Assembly (NCBI GenBank): GCA_003216975.1
Contig: QCHY01000015.1
Location: forward strand, 1-44,168
Length of the DNA: 44,168 nucleotides
Source of the DNA: Prochlorococcus sp. AG-402-I20
GTDB lineage: Bacteria > Cyanobacteriota > Cyanobacteriia > PCC-6307 > Cyanobiaceae
Direction of reading: 5' to 3'
The notes under the pieces were generated by a model. The model ran no database searches, was not told where the DNA came from, and saw only the letters and a list, made by a program, of their open reading frames with translations. The position numbers and the translations under genes are program-made. Positions 1 to 8,922 of the stretch are shown in pieces (within the stretch, counting starts at the first letter, position 1; the number at the start of each line of letters is the position of its first letter).

Positions 1-1084
1 TCTCAGGATTATGAATATAAAAAAAAGCTTCTCTCTTCGAAAGTAGGTCTAATCTTTTTAATGTATCTTTAGGGAGTGGCTCCTTTATCTCAGATGTCAA
101 ATAAAGAGTCGAATGTACAATATCTCTAAATTTATCCGCCGTAATACCCTCAGTTAAAGAATAAACAGGAAATATCTGGCCAATAGTCCTAGATTTCAAA
201 TAACTATTTGGACTATCGATGATTTCAATTAAAGGATCATTCAATGATTTGCCATATCTATTTTCCTTAACTAAGCCGCTTACCGCAAGAGTCGCGCCAA
301 TAGCATACAAACTCTGCTGAGATTTGACATATGCAAAGCTACTATTGCGGCGGCCTGCGAAAAACCTAGTAACTTTCATGCCTCCTGTCTTATCTTTTAT
401 AAATAACTCAAGAATTGAAAGATTTGGATTTTTTGGGCTTTTAAATGAACTACATCTTCTAACTTTTGCGACTATCGTTACATTTTGACCTGCTTGACAT
501 TTATCTATAGTTTTCAAAGAAGTGTAATCAACATAATCACGAGGAAAATAATTTATGAGATCACGAATTAAGATAAGACCCAATGAAGAAAGTCTCTCAG
601 CTTGTTTTGGGCCCACACCTTTAACGGCTGAGATCGAACTTTCTAAACTTAATGAATCTTCCGAAGAACTTCTCTTATAGAGTATAAAGTCATTTAATCT
701 TCTTATCTTTAATTTTTTTGACTCTGTTTTCTCTTCACCTTGTTGATATTTGTATAGATTATGAAGAGTCTGTCTAGTCTGAACTATTATTCTACGTCTC
801 TCATCTGTAGACATAGTTGAATATTGTTCATAATCTAGGGATAATTCCTTCAATTTAGAAAAATCACATTCATTAAAAGCTCTGGAAGGAGGACTTGATA
901 AATATCCACTTATAAAATAAGAAAATTTGTTTGATCTGCCTTGAATGTTAGTAAAACCGTTATCGACCTCAACTGTTAAAGCATTTTGTAAAAATCGAAT
1001 CCAAGTTATTAGTTCATTTGATTTATTCTCAGGATTAGATTTAGAATCAGTCCTGCTTATATTGTTGTTGTATCTTTCCACCAT
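1..1084 (-). CDS. recG: RecG ATP-dependent DNA helicase, N-terminal part (cut by left edge)
   Basis: An open frame runs leftward off the window edge, giving about 361 N-terminal residues. RecG remodels stalled forks and branched DNA. The clearest sign is the segment VKGVGPKQAERLSSLGL followed by DLINYFPRDYVDY, which matches the start of the RecG wedge domain (typically VKGVGPK..LxxLGI..DLLxHxPRRY). The helicase motor motifs would lie outside the window. The first about 115 residues are a variable N-terminal extension, as in other cyanobacterial RecG proteins. The start ATG at 1084 overlaps the end of the upstream gene by 28 nt, which suggests co-transcription with the tsf group. A GTG one codon later is also possible. 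Confidence 0.85.
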   Translation of the reverse strand, partial: MVERYNNNISRTDSKSNPENKSNELITWIRFLQNALTVEVDNGFTNIQGRSNKFSYFISGYLSSPPSRAFNECDFSKLKELSLDYEQYSTMSTDERRRIIVQTRQTLHNLYKYQQGEEKTESKKLKIRRLNDFILYKRSSSEDSLSLESSISAVKGVGPKQAERLSSLGLILIRDLINYFPRDYVDYTSLKTIDKCQAGQNVTIVAKVRRCSSFKSPKNPNLSILELFIKDKTGGMKVTRFFAGRRNSSFAYVKSQQSLYAIGATLAVSGLVKENRYGKSLNDPLIEIIDSPNSYLKSRTIGQIFPVYSLTEGITADKFRDIVHSTLYLTSEIKEPLPKDTLKRLDLLSKREAFFYIHNPE

Positions 1085-2262
1085 TCTTTATTAACCTCTT
1101 CAGCTATGCAGCGACCTTGCCAGTAACGTTGTTGTTTAATCATACCCAAGAGTAGATTTTGATAATGTTTAATATTAGTTCTATTTTTTCTAAGTCTTGG
1201 ATTGTCAAATTCCATATCCGAAGGAGTAATTAGCAAGCAATCAATATCTAAACCTCCAGAAGCTAATGGATTATTCGTTGGTAATTTCAAAGTAAGAATA
1301 TTAGATATGGATTTAGAGGAAATCAATTGACCTGATAAAGCAGCATCTAAAATATTAATTGGAACAAGTGTATTTACCAACCCAGACTTTAAAAGCTCAG
1401 TATTAATTGAATGTGAAAGGTCGCGCAATCTTCTAACCAAAGATGTATCGATAGAAACCATCCACTCATATAATCCAATTGGTGCCTGTGGTAAAAAACG
1501 ATTATTTTCTCCATCATCACAAAAGTTAGGTTCAAAAGATGAATCTTCTGTTTTTGAATCCAAGTCTCCTAAATTAGATTCATCAGTTAAAGCAAATATT
1601 GACTGTAAAATTTCTATATCTTTACTTCTCAAATTAAAAGTATCGGAATTCTTAGCTCCATCTTTTAAAGTATCATATTCATTATTTCTATTTTTAATTA
1701 GATCATCACTTTCTAATGTTTTACTTTTTAGATAAGGTTCGTTATCATCTATTGAATATGGTGCTTTTAATTCACCATTCCACCCTTCCATAATTGATAA
1801 GTTTTCCAATGGAGGAATGAAACTTATATTAATTGAATTAGCATCACTAAATGATTCTGATTGTTCAGAATCATTTTTCATATTTAGTGCATTTGATATC
1901 TCATTTTTAGCATTATTTAAATGACGAATATTTTCTTCATCAATTTTCTTGGCCAATTCATATAAATGTTCAATTGTTATTAATGAAATAGTATCTAAAA
2001 CTAATTTATCAATTTTCAACTGAAATATTTTTCTTGATTTGACTGTTGAAAAGCCAAAATCCTCTCCAAGCCTCTCAGTAATCAAAGAAAATAATGAGGT
2101 TTTTATTGTTTGAGGCAGTGAGGTTCTGAGTTCCTCTAGATAAAAAGAATATACCCTATATATATGAGGTGATATATTATTACATTTTTCCTTTAGTAAA
2201 CTTATTTGATCTAACGGATCAAAATTAGTATCAAATAAATGCTTTTTTTCAGACAAGATCAA
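1057..2262 (-). CDS. conserved-type hypothetical protein between tsf and recG
   Basis: A 401-residue protein that I do not recognise. The first 125 residues look helical and may pack as a bundle. Residues about 130-260 are acidic, rich in Ser/Asn/Asp and probably disordered. The last 140 residues, from [20 protein letters not shown] onward, look like a folded domain and end in a basic segment with [17 protein letters not shown]. No membrane segment or signal peptide is seen. The start is TTG and overlaps the tsf stop as TTGA, so translation is probably coupled to tsf. Its place between tsf and recG suggests a housekeeping role, but that is inference. Confidence 0.75.
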   Translation of the reverse strand: MILSEKKHLFDTNFDPLDQISLLKEKCNNISPHIYRVYSFYLEELRTSLPQTIKTSLFSLITERLGEDFGFSTVKSRKIFQLKIDKLVLDTISLITIEHLYELAKKIDEENIRHLNNAKNEISNALNMKNDSEQSESFSDANSINISFIPPLENLSIMEGWNGELKAPYSIDDNEPYLKSKTLESDDLIKNRNNEYDTLKDGAKNSDTFNLRSKDIEILQSIFALTDESNLGDLDSKTEDSSFEPNFCDDGENNRFLPQAPIGLYEWMVSIDTSLVRRLRDLSHSINTELLKSGLVNTLVPINILDAALSGQLISSKSISNILTLKLPTNNPLASGGLDIDCLLITPSDMEFDNPRLRKNRTNIKHYQNLLLGMIKQQRYWQGRCIAEEVNKEWWKDTTTI

Positions 2263-2915
2263 GCTGAAGTCATAGATGCGACCTCTTCTGCAAAGTCAGT
2301 TCCTTGAATCTCAATCCCTTCTCCAAGCGTATATCTAGTAAATCTACGAACCTTTATATTTTCTCCTATTTTACCAGCAACTTGTTTTACCAGTTCTTCA
2401 ACGTTTATTGAACTATCTTTTATAAATGGCTGTTCTAGGAGAGCCATTTCTTTTAATCTTTTTCCTATTCTTCCTTCAACAATTTTAGCTTTTATCTGAT
2501 CAGGCTTACCTGATAAGTCATCTCTTCCCATCTCTATTTCTTTCTCCTTGTTGGCAATTGATTCTGGAATTTGCTCAACACTCACATATTCAACACTTGG
2601 GCAAGCAGCTACTTGCATTGATAAGTCTCTCAAAAGGCCTTGGAATAAATCTCCTCTAGCAACAAAATCCGTCTCACAGTTCAATTCAAGAAGGACACCT
2701 ACACGAGAACCTGTATGAATGTAACTACCTACAGCACCTTCAGCAGCAACTCTTCCTGATTTCTTTTCAGCACTGGCAATGCCTTTTTGTCTTAGCCACT
2801 CAATAGACTTTTCCATATCACCCTTATTTTCTATCAGGGCTTTTTTGCAATCCATCATTCCTGCTGATGTCTTATCTCGCAGTTCTTTAACGAGTTTAGC
2901 TGTTATTTCCACCAT
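2259..2915 (-). CDS. tsf: Elongation factor Ts
   Basis: EF-Ts, 218 residues, is the guanine nucleotide exchange factor that recharges EF-Tu. The N-terminal UBA-like part contains [19 protein letters not shown], and the core contains the TDFVAR motif that inserts into EF-Tu. The length fits the short cyanobacterial form with a single core. It lies 57 nt downstream of rpsB, the usual rpsB-tsf operon order, and its stop overlaps the next gene's TTG start. Confidence 0.97.
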   Translation of the reverse strand: MVEITAKLVKELRDKTSAGMMDCKKALIENKGDMEKSIEWLRQKGIASAEKKSGRVAAEGAVGSYIHTGSRVGVLLELNCETDFVARGDLFQGLLRDLSMQVAACPSVEYVSVEQIPESIANKEKEIEMGRDDLSGKPDQIKAKIVEGRIGKRLKEMALLEQPFIKDSSINVEELVKQVAGKIGENIKVRRFTRYTLGEGIEIQGTDFAEEVASMTSA

Positions 2916-2972
2916 TTTATTTTGGGGTAGTGAGAAAAGGGTAAGTAAGAATTTATTAAATAAATATATTAA

Positions 2973-3665
2973 CTACTCATTGGGGCCATGTCTTCCTTCA
3001 TTAATGGCATCAGCCAATCTACCTAAAATGAGTTGCACTGATCTAACAGCGTCATCATTGCATGGTATGGGAATTTCACAAAGATCTGGATCGCAATTAG
3101 TATCAAGCATTGAAACCAATGGTATATCAAGTTTTCGGGCCTCTAAAACTGCGTTTGTTTCTCTCCTTTGATCAACTAAAACAACGACATCAGGAAGACG
3201 TCTCATTCCTTTGAGTCCACCTAGGTATTTTTGTAATCGTTCTAATTCTCTGCGTAATACGGCTCCTTCTTTTTTGGGGCGCATTGCTATAGCACCACTC
3301 GATTCCATTCTTTCAAGATCTTTTAATCGATCAATTCTTGCTTTCATAGTTGTCCAATTTGTAAGCATACCTCCTAACCATCTTTGATTAACGTAGGAGG
3401 CCCCACACCTGATAGCTTCTTGCGCAACTACTTCGGAAGCCTGTTTTTTAGTTCCTACAAAAAGGAATCTCTTACCGCTTCTGGCAGCTCCTCTTGTCCA
3501 TTTATAGGCGCTGTTCATGCAAACAGCAGTTTTAACTAAATCAATAATATGAACCCCATTTCGAGCAGAATAGATGTAACGAGACATCTTGGGATTCCAT
3601 CTTCTTGTCTGATGCCCAAAGTGAGCACCAGCTTCCATCATCTCTGAGAGAGAAACTACAGCCAT
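2973..3665 (-). CDS. rpsB: 30S ribosomal protein S2
   Basis: Ribosomal protein S2, 230 residues from the chosen start. Family motifs include [17 protein letters not shown] near the N terminus, [13 protein letters not shown] in the middle and the [20 protein letters not shown] segment. The frame extends upstream to a GTG at 3695, but those ten residues (EANPEPTNK) are not S2-like, whereas the ATG at 3665 begins [19 protein letters not shown] as in the family. GGTGGAGG lies in the extension but is too far from the ATG to be a normal Shine-Dalgarno site. First gene of the rpsB-tsf operon. Confidence 0.96.
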   Translation of the reverse strand: MAVVSLSEMMEAGAHFGHQTRRWNPKMSRYIYSARNGVHIIDLVKTAVCMNSAYKWTRGAARSGKRFLFVGTKKQASEVVAQEAIRCGASYVNQRWLGGMLTNWTTMKARIDRLKDLERMESSGAIAMRPKKEGAVLRRELERLQKYLGGLKGMRRLPDVVVLVDQRRETNAVLEARKLDIPLVSMLDTNCDPDLCEIPIPCNDDAVRSVQLILGRLADAINEGRHGPNE

Positions 3666-3801
3666 TTTGTTTGTGGGTTCCGGGTTCGCCTCCACCCAAC
3701 AGGTATAAATAAATAATGATTAAATAATCAAAATTTATATATCACCCGAAACAGTTAGGTGTGCGGTTTGAAATTGCTTACCCAATCTAACAAACGATGG
3801 C

Positions 3802-4734
3802 TCACCGAAGACCAATTAATGATGCTTCTCTGAAAATCTGTCTAACTCCAATCAAATTAAGAGGAAGTCTTAACAATTCCATAGCCAAACCAGGTTGCCC
3901 CCTCTTAATTAGAAAAGCCAAGAAAGGTCTAAGTGTCTTTGGATTAATAAGTCCACCAAAAGTTAAAAATTCCCAGAGATAACGATGAAATAAAGTGTAT
4001 TGAATAATAAATTTTACTCTTAAAGTTGGGTGCTTACGATAAAAGACTAATCCCATCTTTGCTCTCTCTTTTTCAATTTGAATCAACCGCGGGATTTGAT
4101 CAAGAACTAATGCTGGATGCCAATGATATCCAATAGCTCTTGGACATTTGATAAGTTTAACTCCCATATTTCTTAGTCTTTCTCCTAATTCCAAATCTTC
4201 CCAACCATATAGCCGAAAAGATTTATCAAAAAGACCTGAAATTTCTAAGACATTTTTATCAATAGCAACATTTCCAGTAGCGAAGTAAGCCCACGACAAG
4301 TCTTGAAGTTTAAAAGGTTCAGAACTTGGATTATTAAAATTAGAAGTATTTATTACAGATCCATAGGTAAAACATTTTCTATTACCAAGTTTTTTCCAAG
4401 CTTTTGACAAGGATTCAACATGGTTCATTAGAAAATACCTATCAACAACTAGATCACTATCTATGAAAACAATTAAGTCACCTTTTGACTTTTCTACTCC
4501 AAGATTTCTTCCTAGAGCAGGCCCTCCATGGATTTGTTCAAAAAGTCTTAAATGAGGATAATTATCGATATTATTCGTTAGCCAATCAACTGTTCCATCA
4601 GTTGATCCGTCATCGACTATTACAATTTCAAAACTATGAATTTTGTCTTTAAAAATTTGATTCTCTAACGCATCTAGACACTTTCTTAGTATCGGAAGTC
4701 TGTTGTAAGTAGGTATAACAACGCTAATTAACAT
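3802..4734 (-). CDS. Family 2 glycosyltransferase (GT-A fold)
   Basis: A 310-residue glycosyltransferase that probably moves a sugar from a nucleotide sugar to a surface polysaccharide or lipid acceptor. The N terminus VVIPTYNR starts the GT-A nucleotide-binding fold. VDDGSTDGT at about residues 40-48 binds the nucleotide, FIDSDLVVD carries the metal-binding DxD, and GWEDLELGERL carries the ED motif with the likely catalytic acid. The C-terminal about 80 residues are amphipathic and may touch the membrane. The real donor and acceptor cannot be told. No other polysaccharide genes are nearby; it sits alone between rpsB and a small basic protein. Confidence 0.85.
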   Translation of the reverse strand: MLISVVIPTYNRLPILRKCLDALENQIFKDKIHSFEIVIVDDGSTDGTVDWLTNNIDNYPHLRLFEQIHGGPALGRNLGVEKSKGDLIVFIDSDLVVDRYFLMNHVESLSKAWKKLGNRKCFTYGSVINTSNFNNPSSEPFKLQDLSWAYFATGNVAIDKNVLEISGLFDKSFRLYGWEDLELGERLRNMGVKLIKCPRAIGYHWHPALVLDQIPRLIQIEKERAKMGLVFYRKHPTLRVKFIIQYTLFHRYLWEFLTFGGLINPKTLRPFLAFLIKRGQPGLAMELLRLPLNLIGVRQIFREASLIGLR

Positions 4735-4822
4735 CCTTAATAAAAAACAAAGTCAAAGTTTTTTCAAACACTTTAAATTAAAAGACTTAAAAAGAATATT
4801 TATTGATTTGAATAGCGATTTA

Positions 4823-4978
4823 TTAATCAGCAGCTCCACCATTATTTGCAGTCCCGGTAACACCATTACCTGCTCCCTCTCCCCTACCATCATTGCGAAG
4901 CTTACGTTTCTTAAATTTCCTGGCATAAGCTCGATTTCTCTCTTGCTTCTCTTTCTTAAGATTTCGTCTTTTGGACAT
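4823..4978 (-). CDS. small basic protein, 51 aa, unrecognised
   Basis: A 51-residue frame starting MSKRRNLKKEKQERNRAYAR. The first 29 residues are almost entirely Lys, Arg, Asn and Glu; the tail is Gly/Ala/Asn-rich (GRGEGAGNGVTGTANNGG). The basic head suggests nucleic acid or ribosome binding, but this is inference. A longer frame on the same strand (4753-5040) overlaps it but has unlikely composition. I prefer this one because it has an ATG start, strongly non-random charge and Gly-rich tail, and fits the gap between the glycosyltransferase and the ABC ATPase. Confidence 0.6.
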   Translation of the reverse strand: MSKRRNLKKEKQERNRAYARKFKKRKLRNDGRGEGAGNGVTGTANNGGAAD

Positions 4979-5014
4979 ACAAAGTTCCTAAAATTTATAT
5001 ATCTAACTAATTTA

Positions 5015-5707
5015 CTAAACCGAGGGCAATATTTGACCATCTTCCATTCGCAAGAGACGATCTGCTACATCCAATATTCTCGGATCATGAGTAACCATCA
5101 AGACTGAACAGGATTGTTCTAAAGCTAGTTTTTTTAACAAATCAACAATTTCTCTACCAGTTGAACTATCTAAAGCAGATGTTGGTTCATCTGCTAATAG
5201 TAATTTTGGCCTGGCTGCAAGAGCTCTTGCAATAGCAACTCGCTGTTTTTGCCCACCTGATAAATCATGAGGGAGCTTAGACAAATGATCTTCTAATCCA
5301 ACAGCTCTTAACCATTCTCTGGACTGAGCCCTTCGAGCCTTATATGAGAATCCATTTAAAAGGTCAGCACCCATTTGAACATTTTGTTCAGCAGTAAGGC
5401 ATCTCAAAAGATTATGTCCCTGAAAAATCATTCCAATATTTTTTCTAAGATTCTGTCTAGTTTTTCTGCTGGCCCCAAAAAGTTGTTTACCAAATACTTT
5501 AAGATCACCATCTTGAACTTTACGAAGAGCTCCTATCAAAGTTAATAGAGTAGTTTTGCCACATCCTGAGGGTCCCGTAAGTAAAACAACCTCACCAGGA
5601 GCAATTTCCATAGAAATAGATTGGAGAACATGTCTTCTCATTTCTCCATGCCCATACCAATGGTTCAATGAAACAATATCTAAAGTATTATTATTTATAT
5701 TTTTCAT
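5015..5707 (-). CDS. devA: DevA-type ABC exporter ATP-binding protein
   Basis: ATPase subunit, 230 residues, of a MacB/DevA-type exporter. It has Walker A GPSGCGKT at residues 45-52, the Q-loop region MIFQGHNLL, the signature LSGGQKQR, Walker B LLLADEPTSALD and the switch His in VTHDPR. The LolD/MacB-like ATPase pattern plus the partner genes point to the DevBCA family, known from heterocyst glycolipid export. A non-heterocystous organism must use it for another cargo. Last gene of pcyA-devB-devC-devA; 33 nt after devC. Confidence 0.88.
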   Translation of the reverse strand: MKNINNNTLDIVSLNHWYGHGEMRRHVLQSISMEIAPGEVVLLTGPSGCGKTTLLTLIGALRKVQDGDLKVFGKQLFGASRKTRQNLRKNIGMIFQGHNLLRCLTAEQNVQMGADLLNGFSYKARRAQSREWLRAVGLEDHLSKLPHDLSGGQKQRVAIARALAARPKLLLADEPTSALDSSTGREIVDLLKKLALEQSCSVLMVTHDPRILDVADRLLRMEDGQILPSV

Positions 5708-5740
5708 AAATTATTAAAAATTAAAAGATCAATTTGTTTA

Positions 5741-6916
5741 TCAAAATATTTCAGCAGGATCAGCATCAGCTAATTTTTTCATAGCTGCTAATGCTGATCC
5801 CATACACATAAAAAGTATCAAACAAAATATAATTGACGCCCTGCTAAAACTCATTTCAACAGGTAATTTAGTTGATGATCTAACCAACGCATATAGAGCT
5901 TGTCCTGAAATATAAGCAGGAATATATCCCATAATTGATAGAATTAATCCTTCTCTTGCTACAACTCCTAATAGGCTTCTTAAGTTATAACCCATAGCCA
6001 TTAATGTTGCATATTCAGGTAAATGATCACTAACATCACTATAGAGAATCTGATAGACAATTACACAACCAACTATAAATCCCATTGCAGCACCCAATGT
6101 AAAAATAAATCCAATAGATGTACTACTTTTCCAATAATTCTTTTCAAAATCTATAAATGATTTCAAAGACATAACCTTAACGTCGCGAGGCAAACTTAAA
6201 TTCAAAGATTGAACAACTTTTTCAATATCAGATTCCTTCTTTAACCTTACTAAACCAATTTCAATACTTCCTTTAGGATTACCTGGAGATAATTCTAAGT
6301 ATGTCTCACTGCTAGTAATTAAATTCCCATCTGCGCCAAAGGAAGGACCTAAACTAACTATTCCAGAAACTCTTACCCTTCTACCTGCAACTTCAGTTTC
6401 AACTAAACGCCCTGATTTAAACCATGAAGATATAGGTCCAAATTCATCTCTGGAAAGATCATCAAACAAAACCCTTCCTTTGTTTTTTAAAGTTTGAGCC
6501 TTTCTTTCAAAATCAGAATCAATCATTAAAGGCTTACTTGGCTCAAACCCTAAAGCCAGAATAGATCTTGTTGATAAATTTTCAGGGTTTCGCCAAAGCA
6601 GAAAGTTCCAATTAACAGCCGTTGTTCCAATAACATCTTTATGTGCCATTGCTTGAACTAATCTTCTTCGAGGGAACCCACTCATACTTATAGAACTTTT
6701 TGAGCGTGGACTAATTAAAACCAAATCTGCGTCAAATAACTTATGGACAGTCACACTTGCGTCAAACAAACCATCTCTAAAACCTAATTGCATAAACATC
6801 AAAATCCCAGCAAATGCTATTCCAGCAATAGCCACCAATATTCTTAAGGGTTGTCTTGTAAGCAGAAGCCATGCAAGAGGTATTTTTCTTTTTTTTAAAA
6901 AATTATTGAATTCCAC
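5741..6916 (-). CDS. devC: DevC-type ABC exporter permease (FtsX/MacB fold)
   Basis: Inner-membrane permease, 391 residues. One membrane helix lies at about 25-46, followed by a large periplasmic domain (about 50-265), then three helices in the C-terminal third (about 270-295, 320-345 and 360-380). This is the MacB/FtsX arrangement, and LAWLLLTRQPLRILVAIAGIAFAG resembles DevC openings. It would act with the ATPase and the membrane-fusion protein beside it. The start is GTG and its first base is shared with the last base of the devB TAG stop. Confidence 0.86.
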   Translation of the reverse strand: MEFNNFLKKRKIPLAWLLLTRQPLRILVAIAGIAFAGILMFMQLGFRDGLFDASVTVHKLFDADLVLISPRSKSSISMSGFPRRRLVQAMAHKDVIGTTAVNWNFLLWRNPENLSTRSILALGFEPSKPLMIDSDFERKAQTLKNKGRVLFDDLSRDEFGPISSWFKSGRLVETEVAGRRVRVSGIVSLGPSFGADGNLITSSETYLELSPGNPKGSIEIGLVRLKKESDIEKVVQSLNLSLPRDVKVMSLKSFIDFEKNYWKSSTSIGFIFTLGAAMGFIVGCVIVYQILYSDVSDHLPEYATLMAMGYNLRSLLGVVAREGLILSIMGYIPAYISGQALYALVRSSTKLPVEMSFSRASIIFCLILFMCMGSALAAMKKLADADPAEIF

Positions 6917-7824
6917 TACGGCTGAAAACGTGCAATAACTTTCATTCCAGTTAGATGAGAAACCTTTTTGGCTGATAAACTATCAAGTTTGACTCTAACC
7001 TCAACAACTCTAGAATCAGCATCGCCAGTTGGATCGGTTGAAAGCACTCTCCTTTGCCTGACTTGTGGGCTGATCAAACTCACTTGACCTTTTAAAAAAC
7101 CATTAAATCCTCCATTCTCACTAACCAAATCAACAGCTTGACCAATTTGAACTCTATCTATGTCGGATTCATAAACTTCAATAAGCGCTTCCATTAATTG
7201 GTTAGCACCAACATTTATTACACCCGACGAATCTGGTCTCTCTCCCTCACGAACTAAGATTTGGAGAACAATTCCATCAATTGGACTTTTTAATTGTGTT
7301 TGTTCCAAATCTACGTTAATCGCATCAATAGCAGATTTCAGCTTTACGACTCTGGTCTCAGAAATCAACAAATCATCTTTCATCTTGTCTAAAACAATTA
7401 GCGCCACTGCTCCTTTATCAACAAGGGTCTGATATCTATTGATTTCCCTTTTTTTTATTCTTATTTCGCTAATTAATATATTTAAATTAGCTTGCGCAGA
7501 TTTCAAGTTAGCTTCAAGTTTAGGACGGTTATCAAAAACAGCTAAGATTTGATCCTTTACAATAGAGTCACCCTCACGAATTAATAATTTAGATAATCTT
7601 GGAGTACCACCTTTTCCACTAGTTGGAGCTGCTAATTTTCTTATTTCGCCAAGCGGGTTTAATTGGCCTAAGGCAGCTACACCCTCAACCCTATCAACAG
7701 TTCCAGTATTCTCTAGAGTTTGATTTCCCCTTAAATCTTTATTATTGCATCCACTAAATAAAACTAAATAAATGGGAGTAATACCTAGCAAAAATAGGAA
7801 TTTAAAAGATAAATATTTAGACAT
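6916..7824 (-). CDS. devB: DevB-type membrane-fusion (HlyD family) protein
   Basis: Periplasmic adaptor, 302 residues, that would link the DevC permease to an outer-membrane channel. A hydrophobic N-terminal segment ends in LFSGCNN, a plausible lipoprotein box. A biotinyl/lipoyl half motif precedes a coiled-coil hairpin (about 85-165), then LKSPIDGIVLQILVREGE closes the lipoyl domain and a beta-barrel follows. The ATG at 7824 begins 2 nt after the pcyA stop; a TTG at 7833 would overlap pcyA and is less likely. The C terminus is short, as in DevB proteins. Confidence 0.86.
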   Translation of the reverse strand: MSKYLSFKFLFLLGITPIYLVLFSGCNNKDLRGNQTLENTGTVDRVEGVAALGQLNPLGEIRKLAAPTSGKGGTPRLSKLLIREGDSIVKDQILAVFDNRPKLEANLKSAQANLNILISEIRIKKREINRYQTLVDKGAVALIVLDKMKDDLLISETRVVKLKSAIDAINVDLEQTQLKSPIDGIVLQILVREGERPDSSGVINVGANQLMEALIEVYESDIDRVQIGQAVDLVSENGGFNGFLKGQVSLISPQVRQRRVLSTDPTGDADSRVVEVRVKLDSLSAKKVSHLTGMKVIARFQP

Positions 7825-7826
7825 AC

Positions 7827-8552
7827 CTAACAATCAAAAAGGATTTTATTAATGTATTCATCGGCCCAAGATGCACCAAAGAATTTTGTTAAAATACCTC
7901 TTGTCTTATCATTACGTTTTTGATTTGAGCAATATCGTTTTTGATAATTAAGTCTATCCATTGTATCCAACGAATTAATTTCGTCTGAACCCACCCTAAC
8001 TAAGAAGGATAACAATAGTGACAAATATTGATCAATAAGTTTTAAAAATAATTTTTCTTCGAGGAAATCGACTGGACGAATAAAGCATACATAAGGAGAA
8101 AAGATAAATCCCCATTCTGGCAGCTTCCTATGTTCATTGAATTTAGGGACTTGTAATGATCTCATTTGAGAAATTAGTGAATCGGGCAAATGCTTTCCAA
8201 CAGGTGACAAATCAACAATGGCGGCAGAAATATTATTTGAATTAACCACTAAATCAGTACCAAATATGGGAAGTTCGTAGCATGGATCAGGAAAAAATAC
8301 ACAATGTAGTATTTGCAATGATTTTCCAAGCATTGCCACTTCCAAATGAATTTTTCTAAACCCCTTAGCTCGAAAAAATTCGTTGATTATTAATAATTCC
8401 TCGTTATTTAGATTTCTGTAAATCTTGCTCGACTTAGAGTCAATATTTAAGATTTCAAGATCAGTCATCGAATTGATTCTATTCTTGATAAGTTCGAAAG
8501 CCTCAAGCAAAAGAGGATTCAATTTACTTTTAGTGCAAAAAACTGACTTCAA
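7827..8552 (-). CDS. pcyA: Phycocyanobilin:ferredoxin oxidoreductase
   Basis: Ferredoxin-dependent bilin reductase, 241 residues, that makes phycocyanobilin from biliverdin IXalpha. Residues that match the catalytic set of Synechocystis PcyA (Glu76, His88, Asp105) are Glu71, His83 and Asp100 here, with a constant offset of five, in HLEVAML, LQILHCVFF and ELPIFGTDLV. Prochlorococcus lacks phycobilisomes, so phycocyanobilin would serve remnant phycoerythrin or another bilin protein. It is the first gene of an apparent operon with devB, devC and devA. The promoter should lie in the 370-base divergent spacer. Confidence 0.93.
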   Translation of the reverse strand: MKSVFCTKSKLNPLLLEAFELIKNRINSMTDLEILNIDSKSSKIYRNLNNEELLIINEFFRAKGFRKIHLEVAMLGKSLQILHCVFFPDPCYELPIFGTDLVVNSNNISAAIVDLSPVGKHLPDSLISQMRSLQVPKFNEHRKLPEWGFIFSPYVCFIRPVDFLEEKLFLKLIDQYLSLLLSFLVRVGSDEINSLDTMDRLNYQKRYCSNQKRNDKTRGILTKFFGASWADEYINKILFDC

Positions 8553-8922
8553 AACTAAAAACTCAAGCTAAAAGGGTTTGGCTAAGATTCATAGAATTTG
8601 TTTATTTATAAATATACATACAGAATATTATATGATTATTAAGGCTAAAAAGAACTATAAAAGAGATTTTTCACTCAAAGACAAGTGAATACAAGCAAAA
8701 GGTTCAAAGGTTAATTTTAGAAAAAGAATCAGATACTAATAAGAAGGCAAGTAGATAAGGATAATTTAAATAGAAAATAAAATATACATAAAAAAATCCT
8801 ATAAATATTAAAATAATCTTTTACAATTTAAGAAATTTAAAACCAAAGGATTTTAAATTTATGAATCTTATTAGCATATATTCATATAGCATAAAGATTT
8901 AAAGTCCTTTAAGATATTTAGA
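8553..8922. other. divergent spacer between pcyA operon and M16 peptidase genes
   Basis: 370 AT-rich bases with no frame longer than about 18 codons that looks coding. It should hold the leftward pcyA promoter and the rightward peptidase promoter. Several TATA-like strings occur (for example around 8608-8630 and 8870-8890), but I cannot single out one promoter. No clear hairpin was seen. Confidence 0.5.

Noticed and set aside
4753-5040. 95-aa leftward frame
   Set aside because: Overlaps the more convincing 51-aa basic gene; composition of this frame is unremarkable and it overlaps the devA end.
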